Positions 1 to 11,080 of a stretch of 64,000 nt of DNA are shown one piece after another; position 1 is the stretch's first letter; each line of letters begins with the position of its first letter. The translations under genes were made by a program, and so were the position numbers. The notes under the pieces are model-generated. The model saw only the letters and a program-made list of their open reading frames with translations. It was not told the DNA's origin and searched no databases. Source of the DNA: Helianthus annuus (taxonomy: Eukaryota; Streptophyta; Magnoliopsida; Asterales; Asteraceae); the NCBI RefSeq assembly GCF_002127325.2, contig NC_035433.2:89645350-89709349 (forward strand), given 5' to 3'.

Positions 1-1002
1 ATATTACAATTTGATTATTATTTGTATGTATTTATGAGTGCAATCGGGTATCTACAACATATTTAGGGGGTTGATACTGCTAAAAAACTTTATTGTATTT
101 AGTTGAAATTTGAAACATGTTTTGTGTTTGGGTGAACATGATTTTGGCTTATAACGTATTAGATTTAACTTATTTTGAAGGATTAGATTAATTTAATATA
201 TACCCTTACAAACTTGAAAATTTTTATACATACTCAACCAAAACTAAAAATATCATATATGCCCTTACAAAATAGTTAAAATATTAAATACACCAAATTC
301 ATTAAAAACAACCTAATAAATAATAATTTCACCCTTATTTTTTCAACTTCAAGTTTTCATATATGCCCAGATTTTAACTTCATATTTTTATATAACATAT
401 TTTAAGCTTAAATTCATTTTTACCCACTTTTTTTTTTTCATAAACAACAGTATTCTTCATGTATAATATTTAAGCTTAGTAAATTAAGCTAGAAATGAGT
501 AAATATTATATTTGAAGTTAAAGGATATATGAGATCTAAAAGTTTTAGAAAAACAAGGGTAAAATTGTCATTTATTAAATTGTTTTTAATGAATCGGGTG
601 TATACGATATTTCAACTACTCTGTAAGGGTATATATGATATTTATAATTTTGTAAGGGTGTATATATATATCTATGATATTTTGCAAGTTTGTAGAGGTA
701 TATATATATATATATGAAATTGCCCCTATTTCGAATATGTTGTTTTAACTTGTTGAATAATATTTAGACTATTGAATTTTGAAAGCCATTTATTAAATTT
801 TCTTTTTAAATTCGAACCAAACCAATTCGAGCCGAGCCAGCTCGGTTAAAAACCAAACCGAGTTTGAGCCTAGATTTTCAGCTCAATTTCAAATCTGAGT
901 TGGCCCAGTTTATAATCGAACCGAGCCCGAGCTTTCCCCGAATCGTCTTGTGAGCACCCCTAGACGTTGCTTATCATTCTTTTAAATAAACTTCATTATA
1001 TC
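1..1002. other. AT-rich spacer without a recognisable gene
   Basis: I see no gene here. The stretch is very AT-rich. Positions 240-720 carry several degenerate copies of a theme built on 'atatatgcccttacaaa' and its complement 'gtaagggtatatatga' (for example near 252, 620 and 650), which suggests an old inverted or shuffled repeat. Around 825-950 there is a GAGCCGAGC/CTCGGTT-rich patch ending in 'gtgagcacccctag', the style of terminal sequence seen in small plant transposons. The short open frames are low complexity and are not credible genes. Confidence 0.5.
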
Positions 1003-1165
1003 TAGGGTTGTTTACGAGTCGAGCCGAGCGGACCTTTACCCGTGCTTGGCTCGTTTATAAACTGAACCGAGCTGAGCGGCTCATTTAAAACCGAGCCTCA
1101 AATCAATCGAACATTTTTCGAGCAGTAAATATTCCGAGCGAGCGTCGAGCGATTTGGACAACCAT
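1003..1165 (+). repeat. GAGCCGAGC-type dispersed repeat, copy 1
   Basis: A ~160-bp block with 'gagccgagcgg', 'ttggctcgttta', 'gaaccgagc' and 'gagcgatttg' recurs in the same orientation at 2,115-2,265. Motif order is kept (gagcggaYcttt, gctcgttta, ctgaaccgagc, gagcggctc, tcaaatcaa, gagcgatttg). It resembles short non-autonomous transposon sequence in plants, but I cannot name a family. Confidence 0.55.
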
Positions 1166-1499
1166 GTCGCCCGATTTAAATTTGCTGTGAGAGATAGTGA
1201 CAATGTTTGGTCTTAAGTTTTTATGTCTTTAAAAACATGCACGTTTCATGGTATAATATTTTTCTTATGAATAACTATGTTTTGGCCGACGAGGTGATGA
1301 TCATATTGCATTGCATGAACAATTATGTTGAGAGAAGGGGACGATCGACTTAAGGTAATTACATGAAACAATGAGGTGATGAGCAGCCTATCATTTATCG
1401 GTTTAGGGTTTAACTTTTAGATTTGATATTAATTTTATTTATTGGCGTGGTTGGGCTAGTACGAATAGATATAGTTGTAAATTTGTATATAGAGGATCA

Positions 1500-1636
1500 A
1501 AATCTAATAGAGTGGTATATAAAAAAACTATATATTTAATTTATATTTAAGTATATATGTGTGTGTAATGTGTGTGTATATATGTGTGCGTGCGTATATA
1601 TATGTATAATATTTGTGTATATACATGTGTGTAGGG
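1500..1636. repeat. TG/TA microsatellite
   Basis: Runs of TATATG, TGTGTG and GTGCGTGCG units sit immediately left of the fold-back element. A similar TG/TA stretch (2,045-2,100) lies just right of it, so the fold-back sits between two related simple-sequence blocks. Confidence 0.6.
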
Positions 1637-1637
1637 G

Positions 1638-2036
1638 ACCGTTAAAATGAGAATCACCTCGAGTTGTAAGAACCGTGAGAAGTACACCGTACGGGGCGAG
1701 GTGGACCAAAATTTTTTTCATAAACGTAGATGCGTGTATTATAAACACATTTGTAAAAGAAATTTCAAAAAAAAAAATGTCGTGTGTGTAGTTTTGAGCA
1801 CCACAAGTTTGTATTTACGGGTACCGTAAATCTTACCGAAAAATTTACGGTACCCGTAAACACAAACTTGTGGTGCTCAAAACTAGACACACGGCATTTT
1901 TTTTTTTTGAATTTTTTTTACAAATGTCTTTATAATACACGCATCTAAGTTTATGAAAAAAAATTTGGTCCACCTCGCCCCGGATCAAAAAGTTCTCACG
2001 GTTCTTACAACTCGAGGTGGTTCTTATTTTAGCACA
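1638..2036. mobile_element. fold-back (MITE-like) element with ~195-bp arms
   Basis: The left arm (about 1,638-1,834) and right arm (about 1,840-2,036) are reverse complements of each other with roughly 10-15% mismatch. The pairing runs from 'cacctcgagttgtaagaac' through 'ggcgaggtggacc', 'tagatgcgtgtattata' and 'gttttgagcaccacaag' to the inner 'tttacgggtaccgtaaat'. There is almost no spacer between arms. It encodes no protein; the frames seen on both strands follow from the palindrome. Outer ends and target duplication are not clear because of flanking simple sequence. The outer motif 'aaccgYgagaac' is shared with the fold-back at ~17.3 kb. Confidence 0.8.
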
Positions 2037-2114
2037 ATTATTCTATGTGTGTATATACATGTCTATATATGTGTGTGTATATGTATATGTATATATATAC
2101 TAATTAAAAATGAT

Positions 2115-2265
2115 AATTTGAGCCGAACCAAGTCGAGCGGATCTTTGCTCATGTTTGGCTCGTTTACAAGCTGAACCGAGCAGAGCGGCTCGTTTACAAT
2201 CGAGCGTCAAATCAAACAAGTATTTTCCAAGCAATTTCCGAACAACCGGCGAGCGATTTGAACTA
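2115..2265 (+). repeat. GAGCCGAGC-type dispersed repeat, copy 2
   Basis: Direct-orientation partner of the block at 1,003-1,165. The two copies flank the microsatellite and fold-back element, so they might be the split ends of one repeat or two independent insertions. The sequence does not decide between these. Confidence 0.5.
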
Positions 2266-2960
2266 GTTATTTTATATTGTTATTATATTTTCATGAACTC
2301 CACTATTTAGAAGACTACATTAATTAATTGTTTCAAATTTGTTTACAGCGTTTTGAATTCAAAATTTTGTTTTTTATCGATTAAATTGTTCAATCATATT
2401 TTTGTGAATTCTAGAAACTGACCATTTAAGATTCAATTAAGTAATTATTCAATAATTATTTGATGTGATTTGTTGAATCTCATTGTATTTTTTCTTATAT
2501 CATTACAGTCGAAAATATTCATGTAATTATCTTATTTTTTTAGATTTTAATTTATATAATGGCTTATTTTAGCTTTTTTTATATGTTTATATATATGTTA
2601 TGTAGATGTGGCAACTTCAACCTATTTTCTTATGAACAGATCGATATAGGTTATATTTTATATGTAGGGTCAAACGGTTAAAATTTAAGACATAAATTTA
2701 AATTTAATGCAAATAATTATAGTTAGATTGTTATATTATAATCAAAGTAATTACATTTTTACACATATTTAACACTAAACTATACCTAATAAATTAGTAA
2801 TTGGTTATGCTACGTGTCACAATTTCATGTGCCCAAGATTCTTGCAAACATATGAAAATTTTCTCGCTTATTTTCTATGAGCACAAATTATACACAATAA
2901 ATAAGTAAAACAATGAAATTCTTACTGCTTATTATTTCTCAACTATTTATTATTTTCTTT
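2266..2960. other. AT-rich spacer, nothing recognised
   Basis: AT-rich sequence with no long frame, no tRNA-like pattern and no clear repeat. I see no gene here. Confidence 0.5.
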
Positions 2961-2966
2961 TTGTGT

Positions 2967-3798
2967 AAAACGCCAAAATCGTCCCTGAAGTTTGAGCACT
3001 TTTACTTGTTACATCCAAAATAAGGGTTTATTTTTATTTATTTATTTTTTTTTTTTGTAACTGGACTCCTGAGATTTCATTTTTATTGTCATTTCTATTC
3101 AAATCACTAACTTAGTTAAACAATGTATCGTTAACTAAGGGACGATTTTCGTAATTTCAAACATCAGGGACGATTTTAATAGTTTACCCATTTATTCTTT
3201 TTTATAATTTTCTTTTTATCTTTAAATAAAAAATAGCTATAAATATAATATATACACATACACATATATATACACACACACACACTTATTATTTAATATT
3301 CTTTTTACCTTTAAATAAAATAATAATAATAAATTAATTATAATATATATGCATACTTATACACACACATTTATAATTTTATATATACAAAAACATCATA
3401 CACATACTCTCTCTCTTCTATCATTCTCTTTTCTCCACCACCATCGCCGCCGCCACAACCACTTTGTCTATCTCGACGCTCATACCTCATTTTCCCTACT
3501 CGCTATACCAAACATCAGTATCACACGTCTCTCCCATCGTACCAAACATCATTTAACTTATTATTATTTTTTATTATTTTTAGGTAAAAAAATTATGTGT
3601 GTATATGTATATATACTATATTTATAATTTTTTTTAAATATAAAAAAATTAATGGGTAAATTGCCAAAATTGTCCCTGAGGTTTGGGAATTGCCAAAATC
3701 GTCCCTAAGTTAACGATACATTTTAACTGAGTTAGTGATTTGGATGCAAATGCAACAAAAATGAAATGTCCCAGAGACGATTTTGACATTTTACTCTT
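2967..3798. mobile_element. inverted-repeat non-autonomous DNA element
   Basis: The left end starts near 'gccaaaatcgtccctga' and contains 'aaatcactaacttagtta', 'aatgtatcgttaac' and 'taagggacgatttt' (2,975-3,190). The right end carries the same motifs inverted (3,655-3,795: 'aaaatcgtccctaagttaac', 'gatacattttaactgag', 'ttagtgatttgg', 'gacgattttgacattttac'). The centre holds CA/TA simple sequence and a CT-rich, CCACCACC-rich tract at 3,390-3,480. The structure fits a MITE-like element. Its frames are low complexity and not a convincing gene. Exact ends and target duplication are uncertain. Confidence 0.6.
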
Positions 3799-3814
3799 TC
3801 TTTTTTATATATTT

Positions 3815-3902
3815 TATTTCACCACCACCAACGCATCACTGTCGCCGTCAACACCACCACCAGCAGCAACACTGCCACCATCACCTCCAGCCTCTTCAAC
3901 AC
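3815..3902 (-). pseudogene. exon-like fragment, downstream part of a gene split by element A
   Basis: On the minus strand this short stretch reads openly as a Gly/Ala/Val/Asp-rich tail ending in a stop shortly after the element A junction. Joined across the AACAC target duplication, it continues an open minus-strand frame from 13,019-13,060, as expected if element A inserted into a coding exon. The composition is low complexity, so chance openness is possible. See 13,019-13,960 for the rest of the proposed gene. I cannot name the protein. Confidence 0.3.
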
Positions 3903-5377
3903 TGTCACGGCCCCCGACTCGGTTTGACCCGTTTCAGGAGCCGCGGGACAGGAATCCCGTGGTATTTAATTTAGGCGACAGCGGAAGTCTTTTCTTTTTA
4001 AAACAGGATCTTTTAATAATTTAAACTGCTCGTTTCATAACTTTAGGGATAAATTCCCGAAATTTACAATAATGTGATTTCTCAGGGAAATCTTTATTTT
4101 CAAAAAATGTTCATTTATTTATTTACATTGAGCCACTTTTCTAAGCTGGGCGTGCTCCACGGCACTTTTCTTTGCTCATACCAGATTACCTGAAACATGT
4201 TTGAAAAAGGTTTTGTCAGCGGGGAAATACTGAGTGAATCATTCATTTTACTGAAAACGACACATTTGTTATAATCTACAGTATTAAGGGGAATTACAAT
4301 GTTTCTGATATCAAACCAACTACCCACAGTATTTGTCACTCGACCATCCATTGGCTAGCCCATTTGTCCAATGGTGTCTGTGACTGTGGTCAGATCACCC
4401 CTTGGCCACCCGTTTGTCCAAGTGTGACGGGAAATAAGTAATGTATACAAAACCCCACATACCGGCTGTAACTTGGTGATTACATAGACTTAATCACTAT
4501 AACTATAACTTTGAAAATAATTTGGAGTTTTGTAAAACAGTCGATAAAAATGACTCACAAACTGTGAGAAAAGAGTTTATAAAAGAGGAATGACTCACAT
4601 TGCAGATTTACGAGCAGAGTATAAGCTTTACTGATTAACCTGCTAACCTAATTTAAATAACAATGCACACACAAACGGGATTAGTAACTAATTCAGTAGT
4701 TACGTCAATTCACGAGATTAAACCCTCACAACTATTATCAAGTGCGATACTTAACAATTCAATGGATTCACAACGAATGACAGAGCATAGTCCGAATTCG
4801 AACAGCACTCAAACATTCAAGCTGAAATCACAATGAATAATAAAGTACAAGCTCAATTTGAGCAGCACTCGGACAATCGTTGGATAGTTATAATCGATCG
4901 GACGTTGAATCGTAATAGCGATCGAGTTATTACCCTGATTGCAGCAGCACCTCGTGATCGTGTGTGTTTAATTGTGATATAACAGCTATAACTCGACGTA
5001 TACAGAAGCTTTTTACGTCGTTTTAACTTCAACAGTTAAGTGCCAAGGTCGGCTATTTATAGCAATTTTTGGGACCTCCTTACGGACCGTATGCCGGACC
5101 CCTTACGGTCCGTAAGCGAAGCAGTCTAATTCATAGGCTGCCTAGCTCGGGACTAGCCTTGGTGACTCAAGAATTCAGCCAATTAGAACAAAGCAATGTT
5201 TGAATTTAGATAATTATCAACTAGGGTTTGCCCCCCTTGAGTTTTAGGGGCCCTGATCCTGATTCCGATTGTTCTGAAAATTTTAGGGTTAGTGTAGAAT
5301 TACTTGGGTGTCTCAATTAGGGTTTTCTTATTGACTAATTATCGTCCTAATTATTGATTTTAGTGACAGTTGTTACA
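3903..5377 (-). repeat. element A 3' LTR
   Basis: Matches 11,543-13,018 nearly base for base. It carries the TATA-like box at 5,053-5,062, a split GGTCCGTA/TACGGACC dyad at about 5,092-5,115, and the candidate splice pair (GTGAGT complement ending at 4,598; CAG ending at 4,190). Confidence 0.95.
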
Positions 5378-5392
5378 TCCTCCCCACCTTAA
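5378..5392 (-). other. element A polypurine tract
   Basis: The sense strand reads AAGGTGGGGAGGA immediately before the 3' LTR start TGTAACA. This is the expected plus-strand priming site. Directly upstream is the hairpin at 5,397-5,414 (stem AATCTCG/CGAGATT). Confidence 0.85.
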
Positions 5393-5413
5393 GAAAAATC
5401 TCGTCCTCGAGAT

Positions 5414-7150
5414 TTACTGAAATAGATAAGGATACTTTCGCTTCATCTCTGATTCCAGTTCCCAAGTATGTTCTGGTCCTCTCCTGGATTCCCATTAAAC
5501 TTTTACTAGCACTAGTCGTTTGTGTTTGAGAAACTTGATTTTCCGGTCTTCTATTTGTAAGGGTTTCTCTACGAATTTCAGCTTTTCGTTTACTTCTATA
5601 TCTTGAAGAGGTACTACCAGGGATTCGTCTGATAAACATTTCTTGAGATTGGATACATGAAACACATCATGTACTCCAGCTAACTCTTCTGGTAGTTGTA
5701 AACGATAAGCTACTGGTCCTATTCGTTGGATCACTGGAAATGGTCCAACATATCTGGGACTCAATTTTCCTTTCTTACCAAATCGTACTACTCCTTTCCA
5801 AGGAGATACTTTTAATAGTACTTTGTCTCCGACTTGGAATTCTAACGGCTTGCGGCGATTGTCCGCATAGCTTTTCTGGCGATCTCTAGCAGTCTTCAGT
5901 CTTTCCTTGATTTGAGTTATCTTGTCTGTAGTCTCTTGTACAATCTCTGGACCTGATAACTGATTTTCTCCTATCTCTGCCCAACAAATGGGAGTTCTGC
6001 ACTTGCGTCCATACAGTGCTTCGAATGGAGCAGCTTCGATGCTCGAATGATAACTATTGTTATAAGAGAATTCAATTAATGGTAAATGGCTATCCCAATT
6101 ACCACCAAAGTCAATTACACATGCTCGGAGCATGTCTTCCAGGGTTTGTATCGTCCTTTCACTTTGTCCGTCCGTTTGAGGATGATATGCAGTACTCAAA
6201 TTAAGTCGAGTTCCCATTGCTTCTTGGAAGCTTGTCCAGAAACGGGAAGTAAAACGACTATCTCTATCCGATACAATGGAGAGTGGGACTCCATGTAAGG
6301 ATACTACTTTATCTACATAGAACTTGGCTAACCTTTCCATGCTAAAGGTTTCCTTCATTGGTAGAAAATGAGCTGATTTGGTTAATCGATCCACAATTAC
6401 CCAAATAGCATCATTACCTTTTCTGGTTTTGGGTAACTTAGTAACAAAGTCCATTGTTATGAGTTCCCATTTCCATACATGCATTTCTAACTGTTGTAGT
6501 AGTCCTGAAGGTTTCTGATGTTCGGCTTTAACTTGTGAACAGGTTAAACACTTAGATACGTATTCGGCTATATCCTTTTTCATTCCTATCCACCAAAAAT
6601 TATTTCTTAAATCTTGGTACATCTTATTATTTCCTGGATGTACAGTATACCTAGATTTATGAGATTCTTCTAAAATCTTATTTCTTAATTCTCCTTGCTT
6701 AGGTACCCAAATTCGTTTCTTGTGGAATCTCCATATTCCATCATTTCCTTGTTCTAATTCCTTTAGGTAACCTTTCATTCCTTCGGCATCGTCCTTGATT
6801 GCCGTTCCCTGAATTTTCTTCAATTGTTCCATTAAATCTAATTGTAGATTTAATCTAAGAGCACGGACTCGCTTTTGCTTTTCATGATATTTACGACTTA
6901 AGGCGTCTGCGACTACGTTTGCCTTTCCTTCGTGATATTGAATATCACAGTCGTAATCACTTAGGATTTCCATCCACCTTCTTTGCCTCATATTTAACTC
7001 TTTTTGCCCAAATATATACCTTAAACTTTTATGGTCCGTATAGATAGTAAACTTACTTCCATACAGATAATGTCTCCAAATTTTAAGGGCGAAAATTATG
7101 GCTCCTAACTCTAGGTCATGAGTTGTATAATTTTCTTCGTGCTTTTTCAA
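5414..7150 (-). pseudogene. element A pol, RNase H C-terminal part - integrase - chromodomain
   Basis: The frame opens in RNase H ([30 protein letters not shown]) and runs through the spacer ALSRK. Integrase follows: its HHCC zinc finger ([10 protein letters not shown] ... [11 protein letters not shown]), then the DDE core with D in [10 protein letters not shown] in [10 protein letters not shown] and E in DGQSERTIQ. After that come the C-terminal [23 protein letters not shown] and [13 protein letters not shown] segments. A TAA at 5,495-5,497 interrupts the start of the chromodomain. The frame then continues through a HTWELESEMKRKYPYLF-type chromodomain tail to a second stop at 5,414. The upstream join to the rest of pol is broken by a frameshift near 7,176. 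Ty3/gypsy integrase is clear; Tekay-like placement rests on overall similarity. Confidence 0.88.
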
Positions 7151-7154
7151 TTGC

Positions 7155-7547
7155 CTAGAGGCATACGCAATTACCTTTTTTGCGTTGCATCAACACACAT
7201 CCATATCCTAATTTTGAAGCATCACAGTATACTTCAAAATCCTCAGTTCCTTCGGGTAAAGCTAAAATTGGAGCATTTGTCGATTTGTGCTTTAGAATCC
7301 TAAAAGCTTCCTCTTGTCTAGATCCCCATTCAAACTTAACTGCTTTACAGGTTAGCTTAGTTAAAGGTATAGCTATCCTAGAGAAATCTTTAATAAATCG
7401 TCTATAATATCTAGCTAAGCCTAGAAAACTTCTAACTTCCATAGCCGTTCGTGGAGCTTTCCAATTTGTGATTGCTTCTATTTTAGCAGGATCTACGTGA
7501 ATTCCTTCGTGATTCACCATATGACCTAAAAATTGCACTTCTTGTAG
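7155..7547 (-). pseudogene. element A pol, RT end and RNase H start
   Basis: Contains the RT-RNase H linker ([32 protein letters not shown]) and the RNase H start with the first catalytic Asp in [17 protein letters not shown]. The upstream boundary is an in-frame TGA at 7,548-7,550, where related elements encode Trp after SKCEF. The downstream boundary is a +1 shift in a run of six T on the plus strand (7,176-7,181), after which the frame resumes at 7,150. Both lesions look like ordinary post-insertion decay: one G-to-A type nonsense change and one homopolymer slip. Confidence 0.85.
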
Positions 7548-8612
7548 TCAGAATTCACACTTTGAGAATTTGGCATAAAGCTTTTCCTTTCTTAACAAAG
7601 TTAAGAGTGCATGTAAGTGCTTACAATGTTCCTCCTGACTTTTGGAATAAATGAGTATATCGTCAATGAAAACGATCACAAATTTATCCAAGTAGGGTTT
7701 ACAGATCCTATTCATCATGTCCATAAATGCAGCTAGAGCACTTGTTAATCCAAAGGGCATGACTGTAAACTCATAATGACCATACCTAGTTCTGAAAGCA
7801 GTTTTAGGTATGTCCTCCTCTTGTACTTTCAATTGGTGATATCCAGATCTTAAATCTATCTTAGAGAAATACCTAGCTCCTTGCAATTGATCAAAAAGAT
7901 CATCAATCCTAGGTAATGGGTATCGGTTCTTAATTGTAACTTTATTCAATTCCCTATAATCGACACACATTCTCATTGATCCATCTTTCTTTTTCACAAA
8001 CAACACTGGTGCACCCCAAGGGGATGAACTAGGTTGTATGAATCCTTTGCTTAGTAATTCATCTAATTGCTTTTTCAATTCTAGCATTTCAGTAGGTGCT
8101 AATCGATAAGGTGTCTTAGCTATTGGTGTAGTACCTGGAATTAAATGAATTCTAAACTCTACTTCCCTATCAGGTGGTAAACCAGGTAATTCTTCAGGAA
8201 AAACATCTGGGTATTCTAAAACTATAGGGATGTCCTGGAGTTCCTTACTTTTAGTGTTAATGATTACATAAATCATATACACCATTTCTTGTTTCCTTGA
8301 ATAACTAACCAATTTCATTACTGAAATGAATTTTAGTGGCTTCCGAGGTCTATCTCCTGAAATTAATATTACTTCTCCTGTGGGGGTACGGATTTCTACG
8401 GAATTCTTATCACACAGGATTTGAGCATGATTGGCTATTAACAAATCCATTCCCAACACTACATCGAATCCGGCTAAATTCATAGGTAACAGGTTTGCAG
8501 AAAACTTATGACCTAACAATTCTATCTTTACTTCTTGCAAAACCTTGTCTATGTTGACAGAATTTCCATCTGCCGTTTCAATAGTAAAGATCTGCCTAAG
8601 GGTATTTAGAGG
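7548..8612 (-). pseudogene. element A pol, protease C-terminal part and reverse transcriptase
   Basis: Same frame as gag, separated from it by the stop at 8,613-8,615. It begins with the protease tail ([10 protein letters not shown]). RT follows: [12 protein letters not shown], the [20 protein letters not shown] block, [17 protein letters not shown], and the catalytic FIDD box in [15 protein letters not shown] (about 7,640-7,690). It ends at SKCEF before the TGA at 7,548. The RT domain is well preserved. The known role is copying element RNA into cDNA inside virus-like particles. Confidence 0.9.
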
Positions 8613-9914
8613 TTAGTTAAGAGCTTGGCAGAATGCAGTATTAATGAAACTTTGGTTTGCACTAGAATCAAATAATACTTTTGCATAGACGTTATGCACT
8701 AAGAACGTACCCGCTATCACGTCTGGAATGAGTTCGGCTTCTTGAGTGGTCAGCTGGAATGCTCGTGCATTTTTCTTAGTAGTTCCTTCAGTCGTTTTAG
8801 CTCTACCGTCTGCTGGTTTAGCTAACTTAGGACATTCAGACTGGAAATGTCCTGTTTCTTTGCAGTTATAACAAATTCTTGTTTTCCTTCTGCAGTCTTC
8901 TTCCCGATGTCCTCTTGCCTTGCAAAAGTTGCAAAATATATTGCACTGTCCATAGTGTTTCTTTTTGCAATTTCTGCAGAAAGGAGGTGATGAGGATTGC
9001 CCTGTTCCCCTCTTTTTGAACTTATTGTTACTATTACCCACGCGAAATCCTTGGGTAATCTTCTGAGCCAATTCCTTCTTGCGATCTTCTTCTCTGGTGC
9101 GGACTAGTTCATCGGTTAAGGTATTAGCTAATTCCACAGCATCGTCAATCGTGCGTGGTCTCGCAGCTTTAACGATGTTACGGATTTCTCCAATTAATCC
9201 CCAAATATAACGGGAAATAAGTACCGGTTCTGGCGAAGCCAGGGAAGGTATCACTCTCGCATATTCGAAGAATGTCGAAGTATATCCTCGACAGTCTACA
9301 CCTATCATACGATGACTCAGGAACTTGTTTGCCATTTGTTCCTTCTCGTACTCGGGACAGAATTTTCTTTCGACAAGACTCTTAAATTCTTCCCAATTCA
9401 TCGCATAGGCCACCCTTCTTCCTTTTGCTTGTAGTACCGTATTCCACCATTCTAGCGCCCCTTCTTTGAACAAGTTTGATGCATACATCACTTGATCTTC
9501 TTCAGCACATTTACTTATTGCAATTACTGCTTCGGTTTTCTCTAACCAACGCAGTGTTGCAGTTGCCCCTTCATTACCTGCAAATTCTGCGGGTTTACAG
9601 GCAAGAAATTCTTTGTAAGTGCAACCAGGCGTTGTAGCTTTCATTTTCTTAGGGAGTGGGGCCTGTTGCGGATCATGATCGTTATGATTGCCGCCTCCAT
9701 TTATGCTGTTACTGCCGTTATCTTCCGGAATACGTTTACTAGGAATTAATTGTGGTTCGATAGGTTTTTGGACATCAGCCACAATTTCTGGAATAGCATT
9801 GGCTATCCCTTGAGCAATAAAGTGCTCAATATCTTGTCTAGTTATATATTGATCTTCCTGATTTTGCTCAGACTGATTTACTTCATTAACTGGTTCACTA
9901 TTAGCGTTTTCCAT
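8613..9914 (-). CDS. gag: element A Gag plus protease start
   Basis: A 433-residue open frame from the ATG at 9,914. The capsid-like part contains TPGCTYKEFLACKPAEFAG, LRWLEKTEAVI, ALEWWNTV and EEFKSLVERKFCPEYE (roughly residues 95-200). Two CCHC zinc knuckles follow (CNFCKARGHREEDC and CYNCKETGHFQSEC), preceded by a degenerate CRNCKKKHYGQC. The frame then runs into protease, ending at a premature stop. The protease catalytic triplet reads Asp-Ser-Ser (LFDSSANQSF) instead of Asp-Ser/Thr-Gly, so the enzyme would probably be inactive even without the stop. Gag forms the particle and binds element RNA. Base order upstream: gag starts about 270 bp after the accessory ORF. Confidence 0.92.
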   Translation of the reverse strand: MENANSEPVNEVNQSEQNQEDQYITRQDIEHFIAQGIANAIPEIVADVQKPIEPQLIPSKRIPEDNGSNSINGGGNHNDHDPQQAPLPKKMKATTPGCTYKEFLACKPAEFAGNEGATATLRWLEKTEAVIAISKCAEEDQVMYASNLFKEGALEWWNTVLQAKGRRVAYAMNWEEFKSLVERKFCPEYEKEQMANKFLSHRMIGVDCRGYTSTFFEYARVIPSLASPEPVLISRYIWGLIGEIRNIVKAARPRTIDDAVELANTLTDELVRTREEDRKKELAQKITQGFRVGNSNNKFKKRGTGQSSSPPFCRNCKKKHYGQCNIFCNFCKARGHREEDCRRKTRICYNCKETGHFQSECPKLAKPADGRAKTTEGTTKKNARAFQLTTQEAELIPDVIAGTFLVHNVYAKVLFDSSANQSFINTAFCQALN

Positions 9915-10182
9915 CTGCTAATTAGTATTAATAGAAATTATTAGTGTTTAATTATTGATAACAAAATCACAGATAAACACATAGATCAGTATAACATGCA
10001 AGCATAGCCAAAATTGTTGATGCCTTGACTTCTGTTTTGTTTTATATATTATACCTGCTTCAATACACACTTTTTATCCTACAGTGTTTTATTGCCCATT
10101 TTACAGAATCAGTTTTACTATATTAGTTATAATACAAACAAATTTCTCCAAACCCCTCCTATCTTTTGGTTTACTGGCAGTT

Positions 10183-10935
10183 TCAGTAACGACGCTCCCT
10201 TTCGTCGTACTTCCAAGAAATCTGCTCCCCCATTTCCCGGATCCTATTCCCGGTGCCTATCAGTTCTTCACCAAACTGACGTAGTTCAGCTAAATTTTCA
10301 TAGCACATTGGCGGATTAGGGATAGGTTCTGGATCAAACTGTGGGAGAAAACTATAGGGACTATTGACTATATTTTGGAATTGCCAGTCATTGGTCCACC
10401 ATTCCTCCATTTGGCCTAATGGTCGGGTGTGAACTAGTGGGTCTGGAGTAGCTGGTCCTACGTTTATTGGGAATTGGTCTGTAGCAGGATAAGAGAAGAG
10501 ATTATCGTTGATAGGCTCTAGAACATCACAATTATCCAGTAGGCGGTCTATTTCGTCCTGGAATGTGATTTCCTTAGACTATTTAGAGCTTTCTCCGATC
10601 TCTATTCCCTTTTGCTTTAGGTCTATCCCTATTTCTGCTGGTTTGGAACTTTCTCCGGTTTCTATTTCTTTTCCCTTGCTCACACTCACAGGGTTTTCTA
10701 TTTTAGGGATTCTCCTAGGTTTCCTTCTGCGCACTTTTCGCCACCCTACATATCTTCTCTTCTTTTTAGGTTTTGCTTTTTCCAGCGGTGGAGCTTGGAA
10801 TTCCAGAGGTTCCTCTATGTCAGCAATGTAACCAGTGAAGTTGTGGGAGACTTCAATTGGCACAGAATAGAGGTTGAGATTCTGAAATGCTTCCGACATC
10901 TCATTCATGTTGTACGACATATATGCAAAATGCAC
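10183..10935 (-). pseudogene. element A accessory ORF between primer site and gag (one in-frame stop)
   Basis: A sense-strand frame of about 250 codons lying between the primer site and gag. It is interrupted only by a TAG at 10,579-10,581. The likely start is the ATG at 10,899 (MSEAFQNLN). It is clearly homologous to the uninterrupted ORF 28,091-28,624 in element B. Shared motifs in the same order are QNLNLY near the start, DIEEP, a Lys/Arg-Pro-rich basic stretch (KPKKKRR in A), IGESS, HTRP/HSRP, PQFDPEPIPNPP/PQFNLEPLPNPP, GNRIREMG/GNRIQEIG and the end QISWKYD/QISWNYD. The A stop aligns with Gln in B. I recognise no domain. The basic patch could be a nuclear or nucleic-acid-binding signal, but that is a guess. 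It is not a shadow of gag, being in a separate non-overlapping segment. Confidence 0.75.
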
Positions 10936-11080
10936 AAAAATGTTAAGTTAAAACTTTAGAACAAAGCTTAACAAATAAACATTTTTATTGCACACCAATT
11001 TGTACAACATAACAGGAAACAGAACACACTCAGATCTATTTATTTATTTACTGGGAAGTAAATATTTCTATATTTAAAGC

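Noticed and set aside
3349..3627. 92-codon His/Thr-rich frame
   Set aside because: Low-complexity CA/TA and CCACCA simple sequence inside an inverted-repeat element.
7548..7550. Programmed stop readthrough in element A pol
   Set aside because: The stop replaces a conserved Trp, sits among other lesions and lacks a supportive context; ordinary mutation is simpler.
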